Below, piece by piece: positions 1-5,334 of a DNA stretch of 31,388 bases. The stretch covers positions 1 through 31,388 of the IMG/VR virus record IMGVR_UViG_3300031974_002514. One strand, 5' to 3'. The position numbers and the translations under genes were made by a program. This stretch comes from a virus. Numbering within the stretch: the first letter of the stretch is position 1; each line of letters starts with the position of its first letter. The notes under the pieces are model-generated. The model worked only from the letters and a program-made list of their open reading frames with translations, did not search any database and was not told the DNA's origin.

Positions 1-2
1 AG

Positions 3-110
3 TTTGTTGCTGGATATTTTAATGACACAAATGATTTAACAAACATATCTTTTAAATTTTCATCAGGAAATATAGATGATGGTAAGATATTAATGTTCGG
101 ACTAAACTAA
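3..110 (+). CDS. C-terminal end of a tail fibre-like virion protein (5' truncated)
   Basis: An open frame runs in from the window edge and ends with TAA at 108-110, giving 35 residues ending in IDDGKILMFGLN. The Gly/Asn/Asp-rich, beta-type composition suits the end of a tail fibre or other surface virion protein. The next gene is a tail-fibre chaperone, which normally follows the fibre gene. The window's last gene is a tail fibre N-terminus, so this may be the end of the same gene or of a second fibre gene if the genome is circular. The family cannot be proved from this fragment. Confidence 0.6.
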   Translation, partial: FVAGYFNDTNDLTNISFKFSSGNIDDGKILMFGLN

Positions 111-126
111 TATAAAGGAGTTAATT

Positions 127-414
127 ATGCCACATAAAATAGTAAATGGACAACAAGTAGAACTGACAGCAGATGAAATTGCTGCGATAGCTGCACAAGA
201 AACAGCTTGGAACGCTGGTGCTTTTGATAGAGCTATGTCTGAATTAAGACAGAAAAGAGATAGATTACTTGCTGCTACTGATTACCTTGCGTTATCTGAC
301 AATATACTGTCTGCTGAAATGTCTGCATACAGACAAGCGTTAAGAGATATAACTAATAACCTTACAACAGTTTCTGACGTAGATAACGTCACCTTTCCTT
401 CAAAGCCTGAATAG
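127..414 (+). CDS. Tail fibre assembly chaperone-like protein
   Basis: This 95-residue protein resembles the phage tail assembly chaperone family (Phage_tail_APC). It has an N-terminal stretch with an acidic LTADEIAAIAAQE helix, then RDRLLAATDYLALSD and AYRQALRDI. The pattern 'RD.LL..TDW....D......YRQ.LRD' is characteristic of these proteins. They bind the tail fibre or tape-measure region and help folding or assembly in the host cytoplasm, and are not part of the mature virion. The start has a good AAGGAG ribosome binding site at 115-120. It sits 16 bases after the upstream fibre-like gene, as expected for a fibre/chaperone pair. Confidence 0.75.
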   Translation: MPHKIVNGQQVELTADEIAAIAAQETAWNAGAFDRAMSELRQKRDRLLAATDYLALSDNILSAEMSAYRQALRDITNNLTTVSDVDNVTFPSKPE

Positions 415-444
415 GCATTAACAATTTAATCACGGAGTATAATT

Positions 445-585
445 ATGTTTGACAACTGGTTTAAAGACTTTGACCCACTAAATTACAAAGCGGTCAAATC
501 TAATATTAATAAGTTTAACCAAAAAGTTACTGACTTTTGGAAAGACTTCTATAACGACATTTTTAATAATATCAAAAAAGACTAA
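445..585 (+). CDS. Small hypothetical protein (46 aa)
   Basis: A short ORF of 46 residues begins MFDNWFKDFDPLNYKAV and is rich in Phe, Trp, Lys and Asn. An ACGGAG ribosome binding site lies about eight bases before the ATG. It looks like a single amphipathic or helical peptide, with no signal peptide or long hydrophobic segment. It lies between the tail-fibre chaperone and the nuclease-like gene on the same strand. I do not recognise a family. The good ribosome binding site and the tight packing of this region support it being translated. Confidence 0.55.
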   Translation: MFDNWFKDFDPLNYKAVKSNINKFNQKVTDFWKDFYNDIFNNIKKD

Positions 586-597
586 TTCCTTTTTACA

Positions 598-918
598 TTG
601 AGGTATTTCAATAACGGCTTAGCAGCCAGGCAGCTTGCTATCCTGGAGCTAATCGATGACGACACTTATGTATTTACAAATATAGATGGTGTTGGACCAA
701 TAGATTTAATTACAGTTAATATTAAAACTAAAGAGGTTCAGTTCATAGATAGCAAAGCTGACAATCCAAAGAAGCATCGTAAACGAGATTATACAGAACT
801 CCAAAAAGAGTTAGGCGTTAAGCATATGTACATCAATTTAAAAAAAGGAACGAAGATAATTGATAACGAAAAATCGGATTTAAAATATGAACTTAGAATA
901 TGTAAAAAACAGGATTAA
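598..918 (+). CDS. Small PD-(D/E)XK nuclease-like protein
   Basis: This 106-residue product has the pattern of a minimal PD-(D/E)XK nuclease: a helix with Glu17, the stretch NIDGVGPIDLI with Asp36, and FIDSK with Asp51 and Lys53, the expected catalytic residues. Such proteins cut DNA or resolve branched DNA with a metal ion. The only start that keeps the first helix is TTG at 598, which has no clear ribosome binding site, so initiation may depend on the ORF ending 13 bases upstream. The 3' end overlaps the endolysin gene by 32 bases. A nuclease in a lysis cassette is odd. It could act in packaging or host DNA breakdown, or be a homing-type passenger. The fold call is from motifs only. Confidence 0.6.
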   Translation: MRYFNNGLAARQLAILELIDDDTYVFTNIDGVGPIDLITVNIKTKEVQFIDSKADNPKKHRKRDYTELQKELGVKHMYINLKKGTKIIDNEKSDLKYELRICKKQD

Positions 919-1330
919 AGTACACGAAGGCTTTAGGAATACTGTTTATACTTGTCCTGCTGGAAAGCTTACTATTGGATATGGTCATATGCTTGTCGAA
1001 GGTGATGAGTATGTTGAAGGTGTAGAATACGACAAAGCAGAATTAGACGAATTATTTAATAAAGATTTTAAGATAGCGCTTGATGATGCAAACAGCATTA
1101 TATCAGACCAGGAATTAGAAATACCTGATTTAGCAAAAGAGGTTTTAATTGAAATGTGTTTCAACATTGGAAAGCCTCGTACTTTAAAATTTAAAAAAAT
1201 GTTAGCTGCAATGAAGGAAGGTAAATTCCAAAGAGCAGCAAATGAATTAATTAACTCTCGTTATTATACTCAGGTTACAAAACGAGTAGAGCAGTTAGCT
1301 TTAATATTAAGAGGATTAAAAGATAAATGA
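887..1330 (+). CDS. Endolysin, GH24 lysozyme (muramidase)
   Basis: This 147-residue protein is a T4-type (GH24) lysozyme that hydrolyses the MurNAc-GlcNAc bond of peptidoglycan at the end of the lytic cycle. Glu14 lies in KVHEGFRNTVYTCPAG and Thr29 in LTIGYGH. The spacing Glu14-Cys23-Thr29 equals T4 Glu11-Asp20-Thr26, with Cys replacing Asp, a variant known in many phage lysozymes. The rest includes FNIGKP and a C-terminal helical lobe with NELINSRYY, and the length is normal. There is no signal peptide or SAR segment, so it needs the holin. It overlaps the upstream gene by 32 bases, and its stop overlaps the holin start (ATGA). Confidence 0.92.
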   Translation: MNLEYVKNRIKVHEGFRNTVYTCPAGKLTIGYGHMLVEGDEYVEGVEYDKAELDELFNKDFKIALDDANSIISDQELEIPDLAKEVLIEMCFNIGKPRTLKFKKMLAAMKEGKFQRAANELINSRYYTQVTKRVEQLALILRGLKDK

Positions 1331-1656
1331 TATGGGGATTGATAGGTAAGACTTTAATTAGTCATACAACAGGTGCTTTAAAAACACATTTAGAAAAAAG
1401 ACAGAATAAACAGATAGCAGAAATAGAAGCTTCTAAAGAAGTACAAAAATCACAAATAGAAAACTCAGGACATAAAGATGAAGTAATTCTATTATGGTTT
1501 TTAGTTATCTTCTCATTACCTTTGTTTGGTGAAACTGAGAGATTTCTTGCGTGGGCCAAAGTGTTAGCAGCATTACCTTCAGAAATATTTTATATTTTTG
1601 GTGCGATTGTTGCAGCGTCTTTTGGAATTAAAATTTCAAATATATTTAAAAAATAA
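1327..1656 (+). CDS. Holin, GTA-type three-helix family
   Basis: This 109-residue protein has a charged amphipathic N-terminal half (residues 20-50) and two strong hydrophobic segments, about residues 53-70 (VILLWFLVIFSLPLF) and 84-104 (SEIFYIFGAIVAASFGIKI). A weaker N-terminal segment is at 1-12. The layout and the end 'F..GAIVAASFGI' resemble the holin family of gene transfer agents and alphaproteobacterial prophages. Holins open the inner membrane to release the endolysin. The gene starts inside the endolysin stop (ATGA overlap), so the two are translationally coupled. Its stop is shared with the next start (TAATG). Confidence 0.75.
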   Translation: MIWGLIGKTLISHTTGALKTHLEKRQNKQIAEIEASKEVQKSQIENSGHKDEVILLWFLVIFSLPLFGETERFLAWAKVLAALPSEIFYIFGAIVAASFGIKISNIFKK

Positions 1657-1781
1657 TGGCAAAGAAAGTTGTTCGAACTTTCGAGCCAAAGCCTCGTAAA
1701 AAAATCGGCAGACATAAAAAGAATATGTCTAAATCAGAAAAACGTAATTACAAAAAATACAATCGACAAGGACGAAGATAA
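1656..1781 (+). CDS. Very small, highly basic protein (41 aa)
   Basis: The ATG at 1656 overlaps the holin stop (TAATG), and the stop at 1779-1781 overlaps the next ATG in the same way, so it is coupled on both sides. The 41-residue product has about 18 Lys/Arg residues and ends KKYNRQGRR. Similar short basic proteins occur in marine podoviruses near lysis genes, and their function is not known to me. Nucleic-acid or membrane-surface binding is plausible from charge alone. The double stop/start coupling is the best evidence that it is real. Confidence 0.65.
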   Translation: MAKKVVRTFEPKPRKKIGRHKKNMSKSEKRNYKKYNRQGRR

Positions 1782-2158
1782 TGAAGATAAGTGAAAACAC
1801 CAATATTGGTTTACCATTAAAAAATTTATTAGGATTAATTACAGCTATTATTATAGGAGCATGGTTTGCTTTTACTGTTATAGAAAGATTAAACCGTTTA
1901 GAAACTAAAAACCAGCTTTTTGAAAAAGATTTATTAGAAGCAAGTAAACAACTTCCCATTGATAAGGAACAATTTATGCTCTTGGAATGGCAAGCAAAAC
2001 AAATAGAAAAGATGCAAAAACAATTAGAAGATAATGTGCATACAGGTGTGATGTTAAAACAACACTCTAAAGAAATAGAAAAGATTAAAAAAGATTTAGA
2101 AAAATTAAAAGATGCAACACGAGATATTAAATTTTCAAACGGTAATGGTAAATACTAA
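1781..2158 (+). CDS. Membrane-anchored coiled-coil protein, possible spanin-like lysis protein
   Basis: This 125-residue protein has one N-terminal membrane helix (about residues 13-33, PLKNLLGLITAIIIGAWFAF). A long charged helical part with heptad-like spacing follows (residues 35-115), and the tail is polar. N-in/C-out topology with a periplasmic coiled coil is what an i-spanin (Rz) looks like. Proteins starting MKISENT...GLPLKNLL are common beside lysis genes in marine phages. No lipoprotein o-spanin partner is seen here, so the spanin role is only a suggestion. It is coupled to both neighbours by stop/start overlaps (TAATG at each end). Confidence 0.65.
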   Translation: MKISENTNIGLPLKNLLGLITAIIIGAWFAFTVIERLNRLETKNQLFEKDLLEASKQLPIDKEQFMLLEWQAKQIEKMQKQLEDNVHTGVMLKQHSKEIEKIKKDLEKLKDATRDIKFSNGNGKY

Positions 2159-2355
2159 TGATTGAGGTTGTTGCTTTACTTCTTTATTTAGGCAATCCAG
2201 TAGAGTTAAAAGAACATACGCTGATGCCTAGCTTCAGTGAGTGTTTATCTAAAAAAAGAATAGCATCAAGAAATTCTAACAATGCCACTTATCAGTGCGC
2301 TAAAGTTTTAGCCACTGTAGAGAATGGAAAAATCATAAACATATCGAGTAAATAA
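2158..2355 (+). CDS. Small exported-type protein with two cysteines
   Basis: The 65-residue product starts with a short hydrophobic stretch (MIEVVALLLYLGNPVEL) that could be a weak signal or membrane-association sequence. Two Cys residues (29 and 47) follow, in SFSECLSKK and TYQCAKV, and could form a disulfide in the periplasm. The start overlaps the stop of the coiled-coil membrane protein (TAATG), placing it in the lysis operon. I do not recognise a family. An accessory lysis or superinfection role is possible but unsupported. Confidence 0.5.
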   Translation: MIEVVALLLYLGNPVELKEHTLMPSFSECLSKKRIASRNSNNATYQCAKVLATVENGKIINISSK

Positions 2356-2356
2356 A

Positions 2357-2476
2357 ATGAAAACAATTTGGAAAATATTAGATAAGTTCGCTTGCTGGTT
2401 ATCAAACCAATGCTGGAAACAATTATATAAAAACAGAACTGTTACGACTTGTAAATGTAAACGTAGAGGTAAGTAA
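2357..2476 (+). CDS. Tiny Cys/Trp-rich basic protein (39 aa)
   Basis: The ORF starts two bases after the previous stop and encodes 39 residues with three Trp and four Cys. A hydrophobic/aromatic N-terminal half carries CWLSNQCW, and the basic tail CKCKRRGK has a C-x-C pair. No family is recognised. The close spacing in a same-strand array where nearly every gene touches the next supports translation, but there is no strong independent ribosome binding site. Confidence 0.45.
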   Translation: MKTIWKILDKFACWLSNQCWKQLYKNRTVTTCKCKRRGK

Positions 2477-2477
2477 T

Positions 2478-2615
2478 ATGGACTTCAAAGATTTTATTAA
2501 ACTGATTAAGTTCAGAGATAAGTTATCTAAACAACAAGCTCAAGTTACTTATGCAATGAAGCATAGACAAAGCAGACCTAGAATTAAAAAGAACATAATT
2601 AAAGATGGCTTATAA
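2478..2615 (+). CDS. Tiny basic hypothetical protein (45 aa)
   Basis: The ATG comes one base after the stop of the 39-residue gene, preceded by GAGGTAAGTA, which gives a usable ribosome binding site. The product is helical and basic, beginning MDFKDFIKLIKFRDKLSK and ending KDGL. Its last 11 bases overlap the next gene. No known family is recognised. Confidence 0.5.
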   Translation: MDFKDFIKLIKFRDKLSKQQAQVTYAMKHRQSRPRIKKNIIKDGL

Positions 2616-2859
2616 AACTAAAGCCTGGCAGCGTAAGGCAGGTAAAAATAAAAAAGGTGGACTTAACGCAAAAGGAAGACGTTCTTATAATAGAGCAACA
2701 GGTGGAAATCTAAAAGCACCAACGAAGAAAAAAGGAAGCAAACGTAGAAAATCATTTTGTGCAAGAATGAAAGGTATGAAGAAAAAACTTACCTCTCGTA
2801 AGACTGCACGAAATCCTAACAGCAGAATTAATAAAGCTCTCAGAGCCTGGAACTGCTGA
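2605..2859 (+). CDS. DUF6321-like basic phage protein
   Basis: The 84-residue protein matches a small phage family often labelled DUF6321. It has an N-terminal AWQRKAGKNKKGGLNAKGRRSY, then GGNLKAP, KRRKSFCARMKGM, TARNPNSRINKALRAW. It is very basic and likely binds nucleic acid, though the family's function is unknown. Such proteins are frequent in marine cyanophages and pelagiphages near structural or lysis genes. The start overlaps the preceding 45-residue gene by 11 bases. Confidence 0.7.
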   Translation: MAYKTKAWQRKAGKNKKGGLNAKGRRSYNRATGGNLKAPTKKKGSKRRKSFCARMKGMKKKLTSRKTARNPNSRINKALRAWNC

Positions 2860-2884
2860 TTTAATCATAACACCTGGAGTATCT

Positions 2885-3220
2885 ATGCCACGTAAAAAAC
2901 GTGAAATAGAAGTTACTTGTTTTCTATGTGGAAACAAAACTTCTCAATTTACTGTTACTGCTGCAAAGCAAATCTTTTGTCATATCGGAGGAGCTATTGG
3001 AGTTCCACCAACAAAAGACTGTCACACACAATACCTAAAAAATAAGGAGGCTGAAAATGTACGGAAAAAACAGTTACAAGCACAACAAGAAATCAAACTT
3101 AAAGAAGAAGAAGAAAAAAGGAAAAAAGAAAAAGTAAAATCCTTTTCTTCTATCAATCAAAAACTAGAGGAGTTTCATAATCAATTTGGAACTCCTAAAT
3201 CTAAGAGGTCCTATTTATGA
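2885..3220 (+). CDS. Zinc-finger-like N-terminus plus charged coiled coil
   Basis: This 111-residue protein has a CFLC pair at residues 12-15, a further Cys at 32 with a neighbouring His, and a Cys-His at 46-47, so the first 50 residues could bind zinc. Residues 53-85 are a Lys/Glu-rich coiled coil. A ribosome binding site (GGAG) precedes the ATG by about seven bases, in the 25-base gap after the basic protein gene. Its stop overlaps the next start (ATGA). No family is recognised, and zinc binding is inferred only from Cys/His spacing. Confidence 0.6.
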   Translation: MPRKKREIEVTCFLCGNKTSQFTVTAAKQIFCHIGGAIGVPPTKDCHTQYLKNKEAENVRKKQLQAQQEIKLKEEEEKRKKEKVKSFSSINQKLEEFHNQFGTPKSKRSYL

Positions 3221-3387
3221 AAAAAGGCTATCACAGAACCAAGTCTGGTCGTAAAGCTAAAAAAGGTTTGTATTACAATATCCATGCTAAAAGAAAGCGT
3301 GGTGGTAAACCTAGAAAGCCTGGCAGCAAAGGTGCGCCAACAGCTAAAGCTTTCAGACGTGCTGCTAAAACAGCTAAAAAAAGATAA
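3217..3387 (+). CDS. Small basic marine-phage conserved protein (56 aa)
   Basis: The ATG overlaps the previous stop (ATGA). The 56-residue product contains GLYYNIHAKRKRGGKPRKPG, then SKGAPTAKAFRRAAKTAKK. The 'GL..NIHAKRKR....RKPG.KGAPTAKAF..AAKTAKK' pattern occurs in many marine phage genomes, as an uncharacterised small basic protein. Charge suggests nucleic-acid binding, perhaps in DNA condensation or packaging. It ends one base before the stop of the reverse-strand gene at 3388-3570 and closes the rightward late transcript before attP. Confidence 0.65.
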   Translation: MKKGYHRTKSGRKAKKGLYYNIHAKRKRGGKPRKPGSKGAPTAKAFRRAAKTAKKR

Positions 3388-3570
3388 TCAATTAGTCTGA
3401 TATTTTATATGCCAGGTAAAACTCTCACCATCATTAACTTCAGTCGTTGTAGTCTTACCTAATTTCTTCGCTTGAAATATCACAAAGCTTGGTACGTATT
3501 TGCCAAGCTTTTCTTCATCAATAATCATTTCTTTATTAAAAGTTTTTCCAACTATTTTTACTACAAACAT
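3388..3570 (-). CDS. Small reverse-strand hypothetical protein beside attP
   Basis: On the reverse strand a 60-residue ORF begins MFVVKIVGKTFNKEM and ends WHIKYQTN, with stop codon at 3388-3390. It abuts the convergent gene ending at 3387. Its codon use resembles neighbouring genes. The frame extends upstream to 3624, but I prefer the ATG at 3570, which has AAGAAGA just upstream, because the longer form runs through the TGGTGCAAA repeats. The mixed beta/alpha composition shows no membrane segment. Its position between the lysis cassette and attP, opposite to its neighbours, is typical for a cargo ('moron') gene, but no function is seen. Confidence 0.45.
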   Translation of the reverse strand: MFVVKIVGKTFNKEMIIDEEKLGKYVPSFVIFQAKKLGKTTTTEVNDGESFTWHIKYQTN

Positions 3571-3669
3571 TCTTCTTATATATTCCGAGTTTGGTGCAAA
3601 TCTATGGTAATTTTTTTGGTGCAAAATAACACTAGGATATTCTTATTACTTGGTATATATAATGTATCT

Positions 3670-3685
3670 GAAGAACTTGTTCTTC
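3670..3685. promoter_or_regulatory. Perfect 7-bp dyad GAAGAAC-TT-GTTCTTC
   Basis: A perfect inverted repeat with a two-base centre sits 57 bases before the tRNA half, just after a TATAAT at 3658-3663 that lacks a good -35 box. The AACTTGTTC portion (3674-3682) reappears inverted at 3809-3817 on the other side of the core. It could be an excisionase or regulator site, or an operator over a weak promoter. No T-run follows, so it is not a standard terminator. Confidence 0.4.
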
Positions 3686-3741
3686 GGTGATGTGGTGACA
3701 GCACAAATTAAGCTTTGCACCACTTTTGCACCAAACGGTCT

Positions 3742-3782
3742 GGGGGTGTAGCTCAGCTTGGTTAGAGCGCCTGCCTGTCACG
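3742..3782 (+). other. 5' half of tRNA-Asp(GTC): attP core, not a complete tRNA
   Basis: Acceptor strand GGGGGTG (3742-3748), TA, D-arm GCTC...GAGC (3751-3768), anticodon-stem strand CCTGC (3770-3774) and loop CTGTCAC (3775-3781) with anticodon GTC follow the bacterial tRNA-Asp consensus. From about 3783 the sequence stops following a tRNA, and the 3' anticodon strand, T arm and acceptor 3' strand are missing. It is therefore a fragment marking the crossover target in a host tRNA-Asp gene, with exchange in or just before the anticodon loop end. Confidence 0.85.
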
Positions 3783-3817
3783 GCATAGCACCTTATCACC
3801 TTTAGATAGAACAAGTT

Positions 3818-3845
3818 TTTCCTAACTTAAAAAAAGGATAGGAAA
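3818..3845. repeat. Inverted repeat TTTCCTA / TAGGAAA
   Basis: Arms at 3818-3824 and 3839-3845 are perfectly complementary over seven bases with a 14-base A-rich spacer. It lies between the attP core and the right-hand arm repeats. It may be a protein-binding dyad or a weak hairpin in the integrase leader. Its function is not determined by the sequence. Confidence 0.3.
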
Positions 3846-4042
3846 TGCTTAACGTTGTACAATCCCATATAATTGAAGTATCGGATTGCAGTTGTAAAAT
3901 TCTTGCACCAGTTCTGCACCACTTTTGCATCAGGTATTTTTATATAAAAAATAAAAAACCGAAAATGCCGAACAAGCTAAGAACTATTGCCTTGAGTGTT
4001 ACGAACTCTTGCCAATTAAGCTCAGTTTCCTAAAGATAAACT

Positions 4043-5263
4043 ATGTATAGAGTAACTCCAAAACGAGACGGTTATATTGTTCTAAGAAAATCTGACCGTA
4101 AACAAACCCACAAAGGTTTGTTCCATACAAAAAAACAAGCTGTTGAACATATGAACAGCTTAATTACAGAAAATGCTGTAACAGAAAAAAGCGACTATTT
4201 ATTTGTAGATGCTTTTTCATCTTGGATTAGCGAGCGAGAAGCTGTTTCTGCTAATTCTGATGCTGCATTAACTAAAGGTGCTATTGAGCCTTATATCAAT
4301 GATTTAAAGCTCCGTATAAAGCCGTATATGCCTAATATCGCTTTATCTGAGTTCAACTATCTTGTTATGAAAAAGTTTTTATTAGACTGTTTTAAAGCAG
4401 GATATAAGTTTAAGCGTTTACAACGTACGGTTAGGAACATTAAGACGTTTCTAAACCATATGGCTAAAGAAGGTAAGAAGCCATGCCTGGATATGCTTAA
4501 ATTTAAGATTGAAGATGTTGAAGCTATTGTTCCAGCAGATTATGAGCAACGCTTTGAGAAGGAAACCCAGGTCATTGATGAAACATCTGTAGGCGATATG
4601 CTTACCAAATTAAATGCAAATAAAGATGAGGATTTCAAGTCAGCATTAACATTTGCAATATTTGTAATGATGTTTTTATTTGGTTTAAGGCGTTCTGAAA
4701 TTAAAGGCTTAAAACCTGAGCATATAAATATTGATGAAGGTTATGTATCTATCAAAGGTATTTATATTAAGGGTGAAGGTGGATATTTAAGACGTACTAA
4801 AAACAGAGGCAGTTTCAGAAATATTGATATTGATGAAAAAGCTGCTGCATTTTTTAAATGGTGGTTTTTAGTATTAAAAAAATATCGACCTCATACACTA
4901 TGGTTATTTCCAACAATTAAAAATACTGGAGGGCCTATTTCAGATAGAGGTCTTTCAAATATTTTGTGGTCCACTTATGCTGCTAATGGTTTAGCAAAAA
5001 TAGAGTGGAAGTCTGGTCATGTTATAGTGATTGATAGTCCATTTAAAGGCGCTCCGATGAAAACTTGGAGACATCGATTAGCTACATTGCTTGTTGACAA
5101 TATGGCTTTTGATAAACATTTAACTACAAATTTTGTAAAGGCTAGAATTGGTCATACAAGATTTACTACTACTCAAGATATTTACGGAAATCATAACCGT
5201 AAAGCTTCTGCTAAATCAACTGCATCAGTTGCAAAACTTATTGGAACTTCGAAAATTCTTTAG
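4043..5263 (+). CDS. int: Tyrosine-family site-specific integrase
   Basis: This 406-residue recombinase joins attP to attB through a covalent phosphotyrosine intermediate. The N-terminal 45 residues look like an arm-binding domain (YRVTPKRDGYIVLRKS). A SAM-like core-binding domain spans roughly 50-150, and the catalytic domain 175-400. Predicted catalytic residues are Arg216 (FGLRRSEIKGL), Lys253 (RTKNRGSFRNI), Arg343 in KTWRHRLATLL, His371 (IGHTRF) and Tyr381 (QDIYGNH). The first His of the usual HxxR box is Lys340. The gene lies directly beside attP and faces the leftward operon convergently. No good ribosome binding site precedes the ATG, and the 3845-4033 ORF upstream looks spurious. Confidence 0.95.
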   Translation: MYRVTPKRDGYIVLRKSDRKQTHKGLFHTKKQAVEHMNSLITENAVTEKSDYLFVDAFSSWISEREAVSANSDAALTKGAIEPYINDLKLRIKPYMPNIALSEFNYLVMKKFLLDCFKAGYKFKRLQRTVRNIKTFLNHMAKEGKKPCLDMLKFKIEDVEAIVPADYEQRFEKETQVIDETSVGDMLTKLNANKDEDFKSALTFAIFVMMFLFGLRRSEIKGLKPEHINIDEGYVSIKGIYIKGEGGYLRRTKNRGSFRNIDIDEKAAAFFKWWFLVLKKYRPHTLWLFPTIKNTGGPISDRGLSNILWSTYAANGLAKIEWKSGHVIVIDSPFKGAPMKTWRHRLATLLVDNMAFDKHLTTNFVKARIGHTRFTTTQDIYGNHNRKASAKSTASVAKLIGTSKIL

Positions 5264-5302
5264 GTACTAATACTCATGGAAGCCTTGGATTGTTAAAATC
5301 TG

Positions 5303-5325
5303 AGGCTCTCAGGAGCTTTTTTTTT
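5303..5325 (+). terminator. Intrinsic terminator after the integrase
   Basis: AGGCTC (5303-5308), loop TCAG and GAGCTT (5313-5318) form a six-pair stem with one G-U, followed by a run of nine T (5317-5325). It lies 40 bases after the integrase stop and would end the integrase transcript before the convergent operon. It has no T-run in the other direction. Confidence 0.75.
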
Positions 5326-5334
5326 CAAAAAATA

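Larger units (their letters stand above)
3591..3932. other. Phage attachment region (attP) with integrase arm-type repeats
   Basis: The intergenic stretch before the integrase holds a 41-base tRNA-Asp 5' half (3742-3782) flanked by repeats of TTGCACCA. Two inverted copies lie at 3591-3600 and 3616-3625. Direct copies lie at 3714-3722 and 3725-3733 on the left, and at 3903-3910, 3914-3921 and 3924-3932 (degenerate) on the right. The 17-mers at 3717-3733 and 3916-3932 differ at one base. This is the layout of a tyrosine-integrase attP: a core matching a tRNA gene, with arm sites on both sides. Phage genes on both sides argue for attP rather than a prophage/host junction. Confidence 0.75.

Noticed and set aside
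2515-2527. Dyad AGATAA-G-TTATCT resembling the 10033 operator
   Set aside because: It lies inside a coding region and differs from GAGATA-A-TATCTC; probably chance in AT-rich DNA.
3472-3690. 72-residue + strand ORF across the attP left arm
   Set aside because: It is opposite to the better-supported reverse gene and is rich in Phe/Tyr/Ser, typical of a shadow frame; it also crosses the repeats and dyad.
3742-3814. A complete tRNA-Asp gene
   Set aside because: Only the 5' half follows tRNA consensus; from 3783 the anticodon-stem 3' strand, T arm and acceptor 3' strand are missing.
3632-3814. 60-residue reverse ORF across the tRNA half
   Set aside because: It translates the attP core and repeats; no ribosome binding site and no family resemblance.
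3845-4033. 62-residue ORF upstream of the integrase
   Set aside because: It runs through the attP arm repeats, has Cys/Ser-rich irregular composition, and no neighbour coupling. It is most likely non-coding.
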